64,000 nucleotides of DNA from Amycolatopsis camponoti (GTDB lineage Bacteria; Actinomycetota; Actinomycetes; Mycobacteriales; Pseudonocardiaceae), in NCBI RefSeq assembly GCF_902497555.1, contig NZ_CABVGP010000002.1, positions 3,174,501-3,238,500 of the forward strand. The letters are read 5' to 3'. Numbering within the stretch: position 1 is the stretch's first letter; the number at the start of each line of letters is the position of its first letter. Below the pieces are notes generated by a model, which was given only the letters and a program-made list of their open reading frames with translations, had not been told where the DNA came from and made no database searches. This document shows positions 28,152 to 37,655 of the stretch, piece by piece. The position numbers and the translations under genes are program-made.

Positions 28152-29969
28152 TCAGAGCAGGGCGAACTTCTGGGCCGCGGAGCTGTTGCAGTCCCAGATC
28201 TGCAGCCGCGTCCCGTTGCCCGTCGCGCCGTTCGGCGAGTCGAGGCAGCGGCCGGACTGGGGGTTGCGCAGGGAGCCGTCGGCTTGCTGGGTCCACCCCT
28301 GGCCGCCGACGCCGTTGCAGTCCCACAGCTCGACCTGGGCGCCGTTCGCCGTGCCGTTGCCGACGACGTCCAGGCACCGGCCCAGCGTCCGCAGCGCGCC
28401 GCCGGACAGGTGGAACCAGTGCTGGTCCACCGCGAACGACTGGCAGTCCCACAGCTGCACGGCCGTCCCGTTCACGCCGTGGTCGTCGCCGGCCACGTCG
28501 ACGCACTTGCCGCCCGGGCCGGTGATCGGGCCGCCGCCGGTGACCGAAAACTTCTGGGCCGCCGAGCTGTTGCAGTCCCAGATCTGCAGCCGGGTGCCGT
28601 TGGCGGTGGCGCCGTTCGGCGAGTCCACGCACCGGCCGGACTGCGGGTTGCGCAGCGAGCCGTCGGCCTGCTGCACCCACTTCTGGCCGCCCACGCCGTT
28701 GCAGTCCCAGAGTTCCAGCAGCGCGCCGCCCGCCGTGCCGTTGCCGACGACGTCGAGGCACCGGCCCAAAGTGGACAGTGACGAGTCCGCGTTGTGCGCC
28801 CAGTGCTGGTCGGAGGCGTTCGCCTGGCAGTCCCACAGCTGCACGGCGGTGCCGTTGCCACCGGTGTCGTCGCCCGCGACGTCGAGGCACTTGCCGCCGG
28901 GGCCGGAAACCGTGGCCGCGTAAGGCGGTGTGCCGGTCGACCCGGCATACCCGACGGAGACCACATTGGCCTGGACGGCGTCGTCCGCCGCGTCGGTCGG
29001 GTAGCCGGCGGTCATCACGCCCTCGAAGAACGAGCCGATGGACGCGTTGCTGTTGTCGCCGCCGGTGCCGAGCACGATCGAGCCCTCCTGGTGCATCGGC
29101 GTGTACCCGCCCGAGGGCAGCGCGCCGTTGTACCAGGTGGTCAGGCCGCCGCTCTGGGAGTTGCCGCCCTTGAGCGCGAACGTGGTCTGGCCGTTGTTCT
29201 TCAGCAGCGCCGTGACGAACGGCGTCGCGTTGCCGCGGTTGGCCGTGTTGGAGCGGTTCCCTTGGAACAGCCCGTTTTCGAGGTCGCCCGCCACCCACGG
29301 GCCGATCCCGGTGCACGGCGGGAAGTAGCAGGTGGTGCCGAGGTTGACGGCGTCCATGTGGCCGTTGCCGGTGTCGGCGATCTGCGCCTCGACGTTGCCG
29401 TAGTCGAAGCAGCAGCCACCGTTGACGTGCGTGCCGCTGGCGACCATGTACATGCCTTCGGGCTGGCCGTTGACCGCGACACCCGCGCCGACGTAGTGCC
29501 GGTACCCGGTGCCGGGGGAGACGTAGACGCCGTAGACCTTGTGCCCGCCCGCGGTGACCGGCAGCGCGGACGCGATCGCGGCGACGTCCTGTCCGCCCGC
29601 GGTGCCCGGGCCTTCGACCGTGAGGTCGTTGTGGCGGGGGGACTGGTCGTAGATCACCGTGATGGTGCACGTCGTCCCGGCGCAGAAGGAGTCCTGCGCG
29701 GCGGCATTGGCGTACCCGCCGGTGGCGAGCAGGCCGATGTTCGTTTCGGCGCGGTCGGAAGCGCGCTGCACGCGGTAGAGGTTGCCGGCGTAGGCCGAAT
29801 AAAGGGCACGGGTGGTGCTGTGCGCGGCGACGCACTGGGTGCCGGCGGAGCCGTAGATGTCGCACGGCAGGGAGCCGGCGGCCTGGGAGGCGGTGCTCAG
29901 GCCGAGCATCGTCGCGAGGACGAGCAGGGCCGTGGTGAGGGTGGCGAGGATTTTTCGACCGCGGGGCAC
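28152..29969 (-). CDS. Secreted GH54-type alpha-L-arabinofuranosidase with two ricin-B lectin domains
   Basis: A 605-aa secreted enzyme. A signal peptide ends near ASQA (residue 30). The catalytic domain begins PCDIYGSAGTQCVAAHSTT and continues through residue 345 with the AbfB fold signatures: the vicinal cysteine pair C186-C187 in GGCCFDYGN, the probable nucleophile E231 in DLENGLF and the probable acid/base D305 in GGDNSN (assigned by position against the Aspergillus GH54 enzyme). Two tandem ricin-type (CBM13) domains with QxW-like LWDC repeats fill 352-605, where fungal GH54 enzymes carry CBM42. It should remove arabinofuranosyl side chains from plant polysaccharides. The start is a GTG behind a GTGAGG ribosome-binding site. 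A LacI-like palindrome lies 47 bp upstream. Confidence 0.9.
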   Translation of the reverse strand: MPRGRKILATLTTALLVLATMLGLSTASQAAGSLPCDIYGSAGTQCVAAHSTTRALYSAYAGNLYRVQRASDRAETNIGLLATGGYANAAAQDSFCAGTTCTITVIYDQSPRHNDLTVEGPGTAGGQDVAAIASALPVTAGGHKVYGVYVSPGTGYRHYVGAGVAVNGQPEGMYMVASGTHVNGGCCFDYGNVEAQIADTGNGHMDAVNLGTTCYFPPCTGIGPWVAGDLENGLFQGNRSNTANRGNATPFVTALLKNNGQTTFALKGGNSQSGGLTTWYNGALPSGGYTPMHQEGSIVLGTGGDNSNASIGSFFEGVMTAGYPTDAADDAVQANVVSVGYAGSTGTPPYAATVSGPGGKCLDVAGDDTGGNGTAVQLWDCQANASDQHWAHNADSSLSTLGRCLDVVGNGTAGGALLELWDCNGVGGQKWVQQADGSLRNPQSGRCVDSPNGATANGTRLQIWDCNSSAAQKFSVTGGGPITGPGGKCVDVAGDDHGVNGTAVQLWDCQSFAVDQHWFHLSGGALRTLGRCLDVVGNGTANGAQVELWDCNGVGGQGWTQQADGSLRNPQSGRCLDSPNGATGNGTRLQIWDCNSSAAQKFALL

Positions 29970-30015
29970 GGGAACCTCACTCTCGAAGCCGCAGGCGGCG
30001 ACCTGCGCGGATTTT

Positions 30016-30027
30016 TACAACGTTGTA
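30016..30027. promoter_or_regulatory. LacI-type operator upstream of the arabinofuranosidase gene
   Basis: Perfect 12-bp palindrome TACAACGTTGTA with the central CG typical of LacI/GalR-family sites, embedded in an AT-rich patch (AATACAACGTTGTAAAAAT on the minus strand) about 47 bp before the arabinofuranosidase start. It is likely a substrate-responsive repressor site; the repressor itself is not adjacent. Confidence 0.55.
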
Positions 30028-30431
30028 TTTCCGGGAGAGAAGGGGGATGCGGGAGTGCGAATGGGGATGTGGGGAGGGTATGGCCGGGTTCTCGGCCGTG
30101 TCAACCGTGCACGTGCGAATGGTCCAGTCCACTACGGTGCAAGGGTTCGAAACGGGTGCGAACCGTTTCTCACAAAAGGATTTCCCGGGCAAATCCGGCG
30201 CCGCCGCGGATCAGGTCGGCATCGCCGGGAAGGACACGGCCGCTGCCGGGCCGAGGCTGGTCGGGCGCCGGCGGCCGGGCGCGCAGCCGCGCCGCCGCCG
30301 GCCGGATCGCCAGGTACCCGCACCGGCCGGGCAACGTCGCGGACGGCGGCGGTGTCGGTCGCGCGCTCGTCGCCGGGGACTCCGGTGAACAACGCGGGCC
30401 GGCTGCCGACCCCGGCCGAGCTGACCGTCCT
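30028..30431. other. Non-coding spacer
   Basis: About 400 bases between the arabinofuranosidase promoter region and the 3' end of the DUF4157 gene. Open frames here have poor codon structure and Arg/Pro-rich shadow composition. The part from about 30040 to 30200 is less GC-biased than the surroundings. I see no RNA gene or strong hairpin. Confidence 0.4.
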
Positions 30432-32240
30432 TCAGAGCCAGGTCACGACCTGCACCTGCGCCGGCCTCAGCCAGCGGACGCGGTCGATGTTCACGACCGG
30501 GCTGAGCTTGCCTTCCTTGTCGCTGACGCGATCGGTGTGCGCGAAGAGCTCCTCGGTGGCCGCGTCGGCCGGCCAGACGGCCACGGCGGTCGCGTCGCCG
30601 AGATCGACGGCGGGCACGCTTCCCCCGGCCACCTGGACGTCCACGGACCGCACGTCCTTCGTGGCCGGCCGGCCGACGACGTTGCGGATGGTGATCCGCG
30701 GCGGCATCCGGAGCACGAGGAACCGGTACGAGCGAGCGTCGGTTCGTTTCCACTTCGTGGCGTCGATCGGCCCGTTGACACCGTTGGTGTCGAAGCCGCC
30801 CCACTCCTTGAACTGCACCTTCTGGAAGCCGATCCGGCTGATGTCGGCGAACCGCGCGAGCGCGACCTTCTCGAAGGGTGTCGCGACCACCGACGGCGAG
30901 GGCGTGACGAGAGGGTCGATCCACACGAACTCGTACGTGGATTCGCCGAACCTCGGCGTGCTGTTCCACCGCGCTTCCGTCTCCGACCTGGTGTAGCCGC
31001 GCTGCCAGCTCAAACTTTCGAACCTCGCGCTCGCCGTGCTGCCCTCGAGCCCGGCGCCGCCGCCGCTGAACCGGAGCGCCACGAGGAAGCCCAGGGTCGG
31101 GTTCTCCTGCTGTTCTTTGGCCAGTTCCGGTTCCCTCGCCGCGAACTGCTCCTGGATCCGCCGGGCGTTGCCCCGCTCGATGAGCGAGTTCAGGGCCACG
31201 CTCGCGCCGAGGATCACCAGCGCCGCTCCGGCGCCCGCTCGCTTGGCGAGCGACGTCTGCCCGCCGCCCCCCGCGCCGGCTCCCGGCGGCGCCTGCCCAC
31301 CGGCTATCGGACCGCCGCCGCCACCGGATCCGCTTACGGTCAGCGTGGCGACGCGCCGGAAGTAGCGCACGGGGATCTTCTCGACGGTGCCGAATTCGGA
31401 GTAGCTCTTTCGCGTTCCCATGTCACGGAAGTTCTTTTCGAAGTACTGCTGGTCGATCGTGAGCTCGTACTTGTAGCGGAGGTTCGCGGTGACCGGAGCA
31501 CCGGTGTGGTCCGCCGCGTCCTGCTGGGAGACGCCCTGGTCGTAGTCCGTCAGGCGCGGGTAGCCGGGTGGGGAGCTGAACGTTTCCCGGTTTTCGAGGT
31601 CGCCGTAGTGGTAGAGCCGCACGGTGCCGGTGGTACCGGGGTGCCCGCCCAGCACCGGAGGCGCCGGCGGAGCTTCCGGCGGGTCGCCGTTCGGGGCGCG
31701 CTGGATGGCGAGCGCGCCCTGACGTCGCTGCTGGACGACGTGGGCGAGTTCGTGCGCGACGAGGGCGCGGCCGGCCGGGGTGCCCGGCTGGTACCGGCCC
31801 GCCGCGAACGTGATGTCGTCACCGACCGTGTACGCCGCCGCGGACATCGACCGGGCCGCCGCGTCGGCGGCCGGCCCGGTGTGGATCCGGACCGGGCCGA
31901 AGTCCGGCCCCGGGCCGGGTCCGCCCGGGGCCGACGTGACGTGGTTCGCGACGGCGGTCGCCTCCCGCTCCCCGGCGTCGCCGGGCTCGCTGACCGTCGC
32001 CGCGCCCGTCCCGGCGGAGATGCCGTCCGCCACGCCGGCGAACGACTGCTCCATGGTCCGGCGGACGTCGTCCGGCAACGGCGTCCCACCGTCGTGCACA
32101 GCGGCTACCGCGGCGTTGCCCACGGCCCTGCGCAGAGCACCCGGGTGATCCGGCGCGGACGCCCTTCGCGGCGCGCGCTCCGGTTTCGCGGCTTCCGTCG
32201 CGCGTTGCCGTTCCGCTGGTTCCCGTTGCGACGAGCCCAT
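30432..32240 (-). CDS. DUF4157 (eCIS-associated metallopeptidase-like) protein
   Basis: A 602-aa protein. Residues 55-185 carry the DUF4157 core: [33 protein letters not shown] and HELAHVVQQ (H163, E164, H167), a zincin-type HExxH followed by QQ. After it come a Pro-rich linker, a unique region, a Gly-rich stretch and one hydrophobic segment ([17 protein letters not shown], near 365-385), then about 200 residues I do not recognise. DUF4157 is linked in actinomycetes to extracellular contractile injection systems as effector or associated protease, but no injection-system genes are in the window. The ATG has a strong GGAGGAGG site 5 nt upstream, which fixes this start over longer in-frame extensions. 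It may be an orphan toxin-like effector. Confidence 0.82.
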   Translation of the reverse strand: MGSSQREPAERQRATEAAKPERAPRRASAPDHPGALRRAVGNAAVAAVHDGGTPLPDDVRRTMEQSFAGVADGISAGTGAATVSEPGDAGEREATAVANHVTSAPGGPGPGPDFGPVRIHTGPAADAAARSMSAAAYTVGDDITFAAGRYQPGTPAGRALVAHELAHVVQQRRQGALAIQRAPNGDPPEAPPAPPVLGGHPGTTGTVRLYHYGDLENRETFSSPPGYPRLTDYDQGVSQQDAADHTGAPVTANLRYKYELTIDQQYFEKNFRDMGTRKSYSEFGTVEKIPVRYFRRVATLTVSGSGGGGGPIAGGQAPPGAGAGGGGQTSLAKRAGAGAALVILGASVALNSLIERGNARRIQEQFAAREPELAKEQQENPTLGFLVALRFSGGGAGLEGSTASARFESLSWQRGYTRSETEARWNSTPRFGESTYEFVWIDPLVTPSPSVVATPFEKVALARFADISRIGFQKVQFKEWGGFDTNGVNGPIDATKWKRTDARSYRFLVLRMPPRITIRNVVGRPATKDVRSVDVQVAGGSVPAVDLGDATAVAVWPADAATEELFAHTDRVSDKEGKLSPVVNIDRVRWLRPAQVQVVTWL

Positions 32241-32467
32241 CGTCTCCTCCTCCGGTTCCCCGGCCGGCCTGCCGGGGCCCGCTTCCGCTCGTCGACGAGG
32301 ACGGCCGCGCGACGCTGCGGCTGCCGGAGTGGCGGGAGCCGCCCTGGGTGTCACGCTGGCACGGGCCGTCGACAATCCGTCGACAGTCGTCGACCGCTCC
32401 TCGGCACCACGGCCGCGACCAGCGGCGCTCCCCGGGGCCGGACGACCCACGCAGTAGGCTGAAGCGA
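32241..32467. other. Divergent intergenic region with phased GTCGAC repeats
   Basis: Promoter-bearing gap between the DUF4157 gene (minus) and the ROK gene (plus). GTCGAC occurs three times, at 32368, 32379 and 32389, spaced 11 and 10 bp, so all face the same side of the helix. That could be a regulator site for either gene, though the hexamer is common in such GC-rich DNA. No -10/-35 pair is convincing. Confidence 0.35.
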
Positions 32468-33670
32468 ATGAGCGCGGCATCCGGCACGGAGCACTCGATG
32501 GTCGAAACCCGGCACCAGACCCGGCTGCTCACCCTGCTGCGGGACGAGGGCCCGATGTCACGGGTCGAGCTGGGGGAGCGGCTGGAGCTGCCGCGGGCCC
32601 GGGTCGGAGCCGAGGTGACCCGGCTGGCGGAGGTCGGGCTCGTCGAGACCGCCGGGCCGTCGGCCAGCCGCGGCGGGCGGCGTTCGACGCTGGTCCGGCT
32701 CGCGGGCGACCTGCGGGTGCTCTCGGTGGACGTCGGCGCGACGTCGGTCGGTGTGGCGGTCACCGACGCATCGTGTGAGGTGCTCGCGCACGCCGTCGAG
32801 GACTGCGACGTCCGGCAGGGGCCGCACCCGGTGCTGCGGCGGGTCGCCGAGCTCGCGGCGAAGATCCGGGACGAGGCGCCCGGCCGGCTGGTCGCGGCGG
32901 GCATCGGGCTGCCGGGGCCGGTCAGCTTCGCCGAGGGGATGGCGGTCGCGCCGCCGATCATGCCGGGCTGGGACCGGTTCAACGTGCGGGACCACCTGGG
33001 CGGGCTCTGGGGCTGCCCGGTCGCGGTGGACAACGACGTCAACGCGATGGCGCTGGGGGAGCGGCACGCGGGTGTCGCGCGGTCGACCGACGACCTGATG
33101 TTCGTCAAGATCGGCACCGGGATCGGCTGCGGCATCGTGCTCGGCGGCAAGGTGTACCGCGGGGTCGCCGGCACGGCGGGCGACATCGGGCACATCCGCC
33201 TCGACGACTTCGGCCCGACCTGCGCGTGCGGTGAGGTCGGCTGCCTGGAGGCCTACTTCGGCGGCGCCGCGCTGGCCCGCGACGGGCTGGCCCTGGCCCG
33301 CAGCGGCCGCTCGGCCCACCTCGCCGAGGTGGCCACCGAACGCGGCGCGGTCACCGCCCGCGACGTCGGCCGCGCGGCCGCGGCGGGCGACTTCGGCGCG
33401 GTCAACCTCATCCGCGACGGCGGTCGCCGGCTCGGCCAGGTCGTGGCTTCGCTGGTGAGCTTCCTCAACCCGGGCATGGTCGTGATCGGCGGCGGCGTGG
33501 CCCAGCTCGGGCACCAGCTCCTCGCCGAGGTACGCGGCGCGGTCTACCGCCGTTCGCTGCCCCTGGCCACCGGCAACCTCCCGATCGTGCTGTCCGAGCT
33601 GGGCGAGACGGCCGGCGTGATCGGGGCCGCCTGGTCCGCGACGGACCGGGCCTTCACACTCAGCAGCTGA
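32468..33670 (+). CDS. ROK-family transcriptional regulator / sugar kinase-like protein
   Basis: A 400-aa ROK protein: an N-terminal winged HTH ([21 protein letters not shown]) followed by an actin-fold sugar-binding domain with the nucleotide motif [25 protein letters not shown] and the ROK zinc site [10 protein letters not shown]. Such proteins repress sugar uptake and catabolic operons and are released by a sugar or sugar phosphate. It precedes a second ROK gene and an ABC importer operon. ATG at 32468 is the first plausible start; an ATG at 32501 would remove 11 residues. The stop is followed 4 nt later by a copy of the dispersed palindrome, so it is probably a separate transcript. Confidence 0.9.
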   Translation: MSAASGTEHSMVETRHQTRLLTLLRDEGPMSRVELGERLELPRARVGAEVTRLAEVGLVETAGPSASRGGRRSTLVRLAGDLRVLSVDVGATSVGVAVTDASCEVLAHAVEDCDVRQGPHPVLRRVAELAAKIRDEAPGRLVAAGIGLPGPVSFAEGMAVAPPIMPGWDRFNVRDHLGGLWGCPVAVDNDVNAMALGERHAGVARSTDDLMFVKIGTGIGCGIVLGGKVYRGVAGTAGDIGHIRLDDFGPTCACGEVGCLEAYFGGAALARDGLALARSGRSAHLAEVATERGAVTARDVGRAAAAGDFGAVNLIRDGGRRLGQVVASLVSFLNPGMVVIGGGVAQLGHQLLAEVRGAVYRRSLPLATGNLPIVLSELGETAGVIGAAWSATDRAFTLSS

Positions 33671-33674
33671 CGGC

Positions 33675-33718
33675 TCGTGAGTGAGAAACAGCGTTAGAAC
33701 ACTGTTTCTCACTCACGA
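33675..33718. repeat. Dispersed palindromic element, copy 2 (putative terminator)
   Basis: Inverted repeat with 17-nt perfect arms TCGTGAGTGAGAAACAG (33675-33691) and complement (33702-33718), beginning 5 nt after the stop of the first ROK gene. The inner GTT/AAC can extend the stem. Same family as copies at 28100, 38731 and 46786. Confidence 0.9.
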
Positions 33719-33776
33719 CCCCGCGCCGTGCTCTCACCCTCGGTCGCCGGACAACTTCCCCTCGTAATGTCGGAAT

Positions 33777-33815
33777 CGGACAGACTTTTGCATTGCCAAA
33801 CCGAAAGTCTGTCCG
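33777..33815. promoter_or_regulatory. Long inverted repeat, candidate ROK operator of the ABC importer operon
   Basis: Perfect 12-bp arms CGGACAGACTTT (33777-33788) and AAAGTCTGTCCG (33804-33815) with a 15-nt spacer, so half-site centres are 27 bp apart. It lies about 130 bp before the second ROK gene, which heads the sugar importer operon. A dimeric or tetrameric ROK repressor binding here would give autoregulation plus control of uptake. The remaining intergenic DNA to 33947 shows no gene. Confidence 0.6.
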
Positions 33816-33947
33816 GTTTCGCACGTCTATCCGGGTGAAAACCGGACGTAACGCGACTACATCACCTTGACGAGTGATGCGCGCCACCCTACTTTCGCTG
33901 GCTGAGAGACAAAGTCCGTGCAGGGCGCAGCAGAAGTGAGAGGCACC

Positions 33948-35132
33948 GTGGCCATCACCGGAACGAGGCGCGTCGACCCGGCGAGCCCCCGTACGGCGAA
34001 CCTGGCCGCGGTCCTGCGGGCGCTGCGCGCCGGCCCGCTCTCGCGCACGCAGCTCGCGGCCCGCTGCGGGATCGCGAAGTCGGCGGTTCCCGGTCTGCTC
34101 ACCGAGCTCGCCGGACGCGGCCTGGTCCGGCCGGCCGGCATCCTGCCCGGCAACGGACGGCCGAGCCGACTGGTCGAACTGCACGGCGAAGACGCGTACG
34201 CGCTGGCTCTGGGCATCGAGGCCGATCGGCTCTCGGCGCTGGTCACCGACCTCTCCGGCCGGGTGCTGGCCGAGCGGGCGGAGACCGTCGACGTCGCCGC
34301 GCTCGGGCTTCAGAGAGGCATGGACGAGCTCGCCGACCTCGCTCACCGGGTGCTGCCCGGCCCACCGGTCGGGGTCGCGATCTCGGTGCCCGGGCTGGTC
34401 GACTCGGCCGCGGCCGTGCTGCGGCTGGCCCCGGCCCTGCGCTGGCGCGATGCCGAGATCGCCGGCCTGATGGCAGCGCGGCTGAACCTCCCGGCCGACG
34501 CCATCGCCGTGGACAACGACGCCAACCTCGGCGCGCTCGCCGAGACGGCCGCCGGCGCCGGCGACCTGTTCTACCTCGGCGGCGGTACCGCGGTCGGCGG
34601 TGGGCTCGTCTCCGGCGGCGCCATCCTCCGCGGCGCGCGCGGGTTCGCGGGCGAGGTCGGGCACATCGCCGTCGACCCGTCCGGCGAACGCTGCTCGTGC
34701 GGCCGGACCGGCTGCCTCGAAACGAAGGCGAACCTGGCGGCCGTCCTGCGGGCGGCGGCACCCCCGGGCGATCCGCTGCACGATCCCGCCCTCGGCGTCG
34801 AAGGCCGGGTCGCCCAGCTGAAGCACCGCGTCCGGCAAGGGGACCAGCGCGCGGCCACCGCGGTCCACGACCTCGGCGTCGCCCTCGGCATCGCCCTGTC
34901 CACCGTGGTCGACGTGCTCGACCCGGACGTCGTCGTCCTCGGCGGCTACTTCGCCGAGCTCGCGGACTGGCTGGTGGAGCCGATCCGCGTCGAGCTCGCC
35001 GTCCGGCCGCTCGGCCACGCCCGGGTGGTGCCGTCCCGGCTCGGCCTCGGGGCCCCGCTCCGGGGGGCCGCGCACCTGGCCGCCGAGCGGCTGTTCGCGA
35101 ACCCGACGCTCGTCGAGGAGGCCTCGGTATGA
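33948..35132 (+). CDS. ROK-family transcriptional regulator heading a sugar ABC importer operon
   Basis: A 394-aa ROK regulator with an N-terminal winged HTH (LSRTQLAARCGIAKSAVPGLL), sugar-kinase-like domain (VDNDANLGALAE, FAGEVGHIAVDP) and the zinc motif CSCGRTGCLE. I prefer GTG at 33948, with AGAGG 4 nt upstream; an in-frame GTG at 33918 would add ten residues. Its stop overlaps the start of the ABC ATPase (ATGA), so regulator and transporter are translationally coupled. A long inverted repeat at 33777-33815 is its likely operator. It probably senses the sugar imported by the downstream system. Confidence 0.9.
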   Translation: MAITGTRRVDPASPRTANLAAVLRALRAGPLSRTQLAARCGIAKSAVPGLLTELAGRGLVRPAGILPGNGRPSRLVELHGEDAYALALGIEADRLSALVTDLSGRVLAERAETVDVAALGLQRGMDELADLAHRVLPGPPVGVAISVPGLVDSAAAVLRLAPALRWRDAEIAGLMAARLNLPADAIAVDNDANLGALAETAAGAGDLFYLGGGTAVGGGLVSGGAILRGARGFAGEVGHIAVDPSGERCSCGRTGCLETKANLAAVLRAAAPPGDPLHDPALGVEGRVAQLKHRVRQGDQRAATAVHDLGVALGIALSTVVDVLDPDVVVLGGYFAELADWLVEPIRVELAVRPLGHARVVPSRLGLGAPLRGAAHLAAERLFANPTLVEEASV

Positions 35133-36631
35133 GCCTGCTTTCCGTCCGCGGCATCGTGAAGACCTTCCCGGGGGTGCGCGCGCTCGACGGCGTCGACCTC
35201 GACGTCGAACCCGGCGAGGTGCACTGCCTGCTCGGGCAGAACGGCGCGGGGAAGTCGACGCTGATCAAGGTTCTCGCCGGGGCGCACCAGCCCGACACGG
35301 GGGAGATCACCTGGCAGGGCGAGACCGTGTCGCTCGGTTCGCCGGTCGACGCGCTGCGCCTGGGCATCGCCACCATGTACCAGGAGCTCGACCTCGTGCC
35401 CGGGCTTTCGGTGGCGGACAACATCTTCCTCGGCCACGAACGCGCCCGTTTCGGCTTCACCCGGATCTCGCAGGCCCGCGACGAGGCCGCCCGCCTGATG
35501 GCCCGGCTCGGCCACCCGGGCATCCGGCCGTGGCACGAGGTCGGCAAGCTCTCCGCCGCCGGCCAGCAGCTCGTGTCGATGGCCCGCGCGCTGGCGCACG
35601 ACGCCCGGCTGCTCGTGATGGACGAGCCCACCGCCGCGCTGGCCGGCGAGGAGGTCGACAACCTCTTCCGCATCGTCGGCGAGCTGACCGCCGACGGCGT
35701 CGCGGTCGTCTACATCTCGCACCGGCTCGAAGAACTGCGCCGGATCGGGCACCGGGTGACCGTGCTCAAGGACGGCCGGACCGTCGGCACCGGCCTGGAC
35801 GCCGCCGCGACGCCGACCGCGGACCTCGTCGCGCTGATGGCCGGGCGCAAGGTCGAGACCGTCTTCGGGCCGCGCCACGACGGGCACGCCGACCGGACCA
35901 GGCAGGCACTCGAAGTCGAGGGGCTGACCCGGGCCGGTGAGTTCGAGGACGTGAGCTTCACCGTGCACGCGGGGGAGGTCGTCGGCATCGCCGGGCTGGT
36001 CGGGTCCGGTCGCAGCGAGCTGCTGGAGACGATCTTCGGCGCGCGCAAGGCCGACAGCGGAACCGTTGCCGCGCAGGGGAAACCACTGCGTCCCGGCAGC
36101 GTGCTCGCCGCCGTCAAGGCGGGCGTCGGGCTGGCCCCGGAGGAACGCAAGAGCCAGGGCCTCCTGCTGGACCTGCCGGTGGTCCACAACGTGACGCTGG
36201 CCAGCCTCGCCCGCTACGCGAAGTTCGGCTTCACCGAGCGCGGCAAGGAACTCGACGACGCCGGCGCCAGCCTGCGGCGCCTCGACCTCCGGCCCGCCGA
36301 CCCGCGCCGGATCGTCCGCACGCTTTCCGGTGGGAACCAGCAGAAGGCGGTGCTCGCGCGGTGGCTGGTGCGCGGGTGCAAGGTGCTGCTGCTCGACGAG
36401 CCGACGCGCGGGGTCGACGTCGGCGCCCGCGCCGAGCTGTACCGGCTGATCGACGAGCTGGCGGCGACCGGCGTGGCGATCGTGCTGGTGTCCAGCGAGA
36501 TCCCCGAGGTGCTCGGGCTGTCCGACCGGGTGCTGGTGCTGCGCGAGGGCCGGGTCCTCGCCGACGGGCCGTCCGCCGGCCTGACCGAGGCCGAAGTGCT
36601 CGACGTGATTCTGGAGGGGAGCGCGGCATGA
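35129..36631 (+). CDS. Sugar ABC transporter ATP-binding protein (RbsA/XylG-type, double ATPase)
   Basis: A 500-aa fused ABC ATPase. The first half has Walker A GQNGAGKST, signature LSAAGQQ and Walker B LLVMDEPT; the second has the degenerate Walker A GLVGSGRSE usual for this family, signature LSGGNQQK and LLLDEPTRGVD. It energises uptake of a monosaccharide through the membrane permease encoded next, whose start overlaps its stop by ATGA. Length and organisation match ribose/xylose/galactoside importers of the CUT2 class. Confidence 0.95.
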   Translation: MSLLSVRGIVKTFPGVRALDGVDLDVEPGEVHCLLGQNGAGKSTLIKVLAGAHQPDTGEITWQGETVSLGSPVDALRLGIATMYQELDLVPGLSVADNIFLGHERARFGFTRISQARDEAARLMARLGHPGIRPWHEVGKLSAAGQQLVSMARALAHDARLLVMDEPTAALAGEEVDNLFRIVGELTADGVAVVYISHRLEELRRIGHRVTVLKDGRTVGTGLDAAATPTADLVALMAGRKVETVFGPRHDGHADRTRQALEVEGLTRAGEFEDVSFTVHAGEVVGIAGLVGSGRSELLETIFGARKADSGTVAAQGKPLRPGSVLAAVKAGVGLAPEERKSQGLLLDLPVVHNVTLASLARYAKFGFTERGKELDDAGASLRRLDLRPADPRRIVRTLSGGNQQKAVLARWLVRGCKVLLLDEPTRGVDVGARAELYRLIDELAATGVAIVLVSSEIPEVLGLSDRVLVLREGRVLADGPSAGLTEAEVLDVILEGSAA

Positions 36632-37626
36632 CCGAAACCCAAGCACCGCCACAGGAAGCGCTTCCCGTCGAACGGAAGCGGTTCGCCTTCCGGGCCGACC
36701 CGCGGCTGCTCGGCCTGGCCGGGGTGCTCGTCGTCCTGTGCCTGGTCGGCCAGTTCACCCGGCCCGAGCTGTTCTTCACCGAAAGCAACATCTCCACGAT
36801 CCTGCGGCTGGCCGCGGCGATCGGCGTGGTCAGCGTCGGGATGACGTTCGTGATCATCAGCGGTGGCATCGACCTGTCCGTCGGCTCGATCGTCGCGCTC
36901 TCGAGCGTCTGGCTGACGACGCTGGCCACCCAGTCCTACGGGCCGTGGGTGATGATCCTCTGCGGGCTCGCCGTCGGCCTCGGCTGCGGGCTGGTCAACG
37001 GCGTGCTCGTCTCCTACGGCAAGGTCGTGCCGTTCATCGCGACGCTCGCGATGTACGTCTCGGCGCGCGGGCTGGCCGAGCGGATCAGCGGCCGCCGCAC
37101 GCAGGTGGTCGCCGACCAGGACTTCCTCGCCTTCTTCCGCGGCGCCCTGCTCGGCATCCCGGTGCTGATCTGGCTGTTCGCGCTGGTGTTCGCGGTCGGC
37201 TGGGTCGTGCTCAACCGCACCACCTTCGGCCGCCGGACCTACGCGGTCGGCGGCAACATCGAGGCGTCGCGGCTGGCCGGCATCAACGTCAAGCGCCACC
37301 TCGCGCTCGTCTACGGCGTCGCCGGGCTGTGCTGCGGGATCGCCGCGCTCATGGTCGTCGCGCGGACGACGGCGGGCGCCTCCACGAACGGCATGTTCTA
37401 CGAGCTCGACGCCATCGCGGCGGTCGTCATCGGCGGCACGCTGCTCACCGGCGGCCGCGGCTCGCTGATCGGCACCCTCATCGGCGTGCTGATCTTCACG
37501 GTGCTGTCCAACCTCTTCACGCTCAACAACCTGGACACCGACATCCAGAACATCGCCAAGGGCGTGATCATCGTGCTCGCCGTGCTCTTGCAGTTCCGGG
37601 CCAGGAAAGCCAGGACCGGCCCGTAG
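36628..37626 (+). CDS. Sugar ABC transporter permease (RbsC-type)
   Basis: A 332-aa CUT2-family permease with about eight to ten hydrophobic helices. The RbsC hallmarks are present: SGGIDLSVGSIVALSS in the first half, AVGGNIEASRLAGINV in the cytoplasmic loop and GGTLLTGGRGSLIGTLIG near the end. It forms the membrane channel for the double ATPase immediately upstream. GGAGGGGAG precedes the ATG inside the upstream gene. Confidence 0.95.
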   Translation: MTETQAPPQEALPVERKRFAFRADPRLLGLAGVLVVLCLVGQFTRPELFFTESNISTILRLAAAIGVVSVGMTFVIISGGIDLSVGSIVALSSVWLTTLATQSYGPWVMILCGLAVGLGCGLVNGVLVSYGKVVPFIATLAMYVSARGLAERISGRRTQVVADQDFLAFFRGALLGIPVLIWLFALVFAVGWVVLNRTTFGRRTYAVGGNIEASRLAGINVKRHLALVYGVAGLCCGIAALMVVARTTAGASTNGMFYELDAIAAVVIGGTLLTGGRGSLIGTLIGVLIFTVLSNLFTLNNLDTDIQNIAKGVIIVLAVLLQFRARKARTGP

Positions 37627-37655
37627 TCACCACCGCAACACCGATGGAGGCCGTC

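Noticed and set aside
30023..30388. Small + strand frame of about 120 codons in the spacer before the DUF4157 gene
   Set aside because: The second half is Arg/Pro-rich shadow composition and no family is recognisable; the region overlaps the arabinofuranosidase promoter.
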